From contig NZ_SNXU01000001.1 of assembly GCF_004362515.1 (NCBI RefSeq), positions 4,774,001-4,838,000 of the forward strand: 64,000 nucleotides of DNA, written 5' to 3'. Under the pieces are notes generated by a model. It saw only the letters and a list, made by a program, of their open reading frames with translations. It was not told where the DNA came from and made no database searches. Below are positions 63,478-64,000 of this stretch, piece by piece (within the stretch, counting starts at the first letter, position 1; each line of letters starts with the position of its first letter). Both the position numbers and the translations under genes were made by a program. Source of the stretch: Actinokineospora alba. GTDB lineage: Bacteria > Actinomycetota > Actinomycetes > Mycobacteriales > Pseudonocardiaceae.

Positions 63478-64000
63478 AGACCGTGAAGAGCAGGCGCAGC
63501 CCGATGAGAGCGCTGATCAGCAGCAGGTTGTAGCCGATGCCTTGATACAGCGTGGTTTCCCCCAGCAGCCGCGGTCCACCGGCACTGCCGAGCAGCAGCA
63601 CGCCCATGATGCCCGCGGTGGCCCCGATGAAGGCCAGGATGACCTGGTTGAGCAGTCCGGTCACCAGCGCGCGGTCGCGTTCGTCGGCGAAGAGCCGGAC
63701 GTTGACCGAGAGCCGCCCCTCTTCCAGCGCGCCGCTGATCCGGTCGATCCGCCGGGGCAGCCGCCGCAGGACCGGAAGCATGGCCATCAGCTCCCCGGTG
63801 ACCAGGTCGCGGGCGCCCGCCACCGCGGTGGGTCCCGCCACGCGCGCGGCCATGTACGAACGGGACTCCAGCACGATGTCGAACCCGGGGGACAGCCGCG
63901 CCAGGGTGCCCTCCATCGTGGTCAGGGCCCGGAACACGGCGGCGATCGCGGGCGGCACGGCCAGGCCGAACGACGTCACCAGCCGGAACAGGTCGGTGAA
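63431..64000 (-). CDS. UbiB/ABC1 (AarF) family atypical kinase, C-terminal part
   Basis: Only the C-terminal 190 residues are in the window; the start lies beyond position 64000. The segment LVTSFGLAVPPAIAAVFRALTTMEGTLARLSPGFDIVLESRSYMAARV is the usual end of the ABC1 kinase domain, and two membrane helices close the protein (about the last 75 residues). These atypical kinases or ATPases act in isoprenoid-quinone and membrane lipid metabolism. It overlaps mug at the 3' end. Confidence 0.8.
   Translation of the reverse strand, partial: FTDLFRLVTSFGLAVPPAIAAVFRALTTMEGTLARLSPGFDIVLESRSYMAARVAGPTAVAGARDLVTGELMAMLPVLRRLPRRIDRISGALEEGRLSVNVRLFADERDRALVTGLLNQVILAFIGATAGIMGVLLLGSAGGPRLLGETTLYQGIGYNLLLISALIGLRLLFTVFSRAREVPGTPRRHR

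Overview
The window is about 70% GC or higher, densely coded on both strands, and uses many GTG starts, 4-bp ATGA/GTGA overlaps and leaderless-looking promoters. The gene content (mycothiol-dependent isomerase family, SSI-type protease inhibitor, LtrA, ECF42/DGPF pair, NB-ARC/WD40 and TIR proteins, TOMM/YcaO enzyme, bacterial NO synthase) points to a filamentous actinomycete, most likely of the Pseudonocardiales. The genus cannot be fixed from sequence alone.

Layout. 1-8.4 kb: minus-strand genes, including a run made of a short membrane protein, a substrate-binding/VWA protein and a 1171-residue WD40-KAP NTPase, the last two separated by 55 bp. 8.4-13 kb: LtrA, then a MoxR-like ATPase coupled to a VWA protein. 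13-16.5 kb: an ECF42 sigma factor and its DGPF partner split by a TnpB-only IS200/IS605-type element, with a SnoaL-like gene beyond. 16.5-22 kb: two tandem TIR-DUF2510-membrane-exodomain paralogues, a small two-gene operon, and a DnaJ-NERD protein. 22-31.7 kb: an ABC exporter with an unusual hydrolase-ATPase fusion, a TerC-type transporter behind a manganese (yybP-ykoY) riboswitch, an S9 peptidase, a patatin, and a RES/Xre toxin-antitoxin pair. 31.8-41.9 kb: a secreted beta-propeller protein, NO synthase, an SSI inhibitor, then a decay zone (transposase remnant, frameshifted oxidoreductase, gutted methyltransferase, broken phosphatase) mixed with an M15-like secreted protein, a P450 and an alpha/beta hydrolase. 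42-54 kb: FKBP, an ArsR/SRPBCC pair, an NDH-2-like oxidoreductase, a membrane-anchored NB-ARC-WD40 protein, TrmH, a Tat-exported GH109-like protein, an MBL hydrolase, an acyltransferase and a mycothiol-dependent isomerase. 54-64 kb: a DNA-repair neighbourhood (uvrA, ada-alkA, ogt, mug) that encloses a two-gene TOMM cassette, then a secreted lipase and the end of a UbiB/ABC1 kinase.

The strongest candidates for something new are four. (a) The TOMM cassette at 57.18-59.66 kb: its fused ThiF-like/YcaO enzyme carries five to six tandem 18-residue acidic repeats of ERTTAV type between its two CxxC pairs, and it is coupled to a 67-residue peptide gene preceded by a hairpin. (b) The paired TIR proteins with an extracytoplasmic Cys-pair domain. 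(c) The WD40-KAP / substrate-binding-VWA operon. (d) The TnpB element, whose empty site, target motif, guide and C-terminal effect on the DGPF gene can all be read from the sequence. Two families of long palindromes sit at gene 3' ends; one family is present twice, each copy abutting a minus-strand stop codon.
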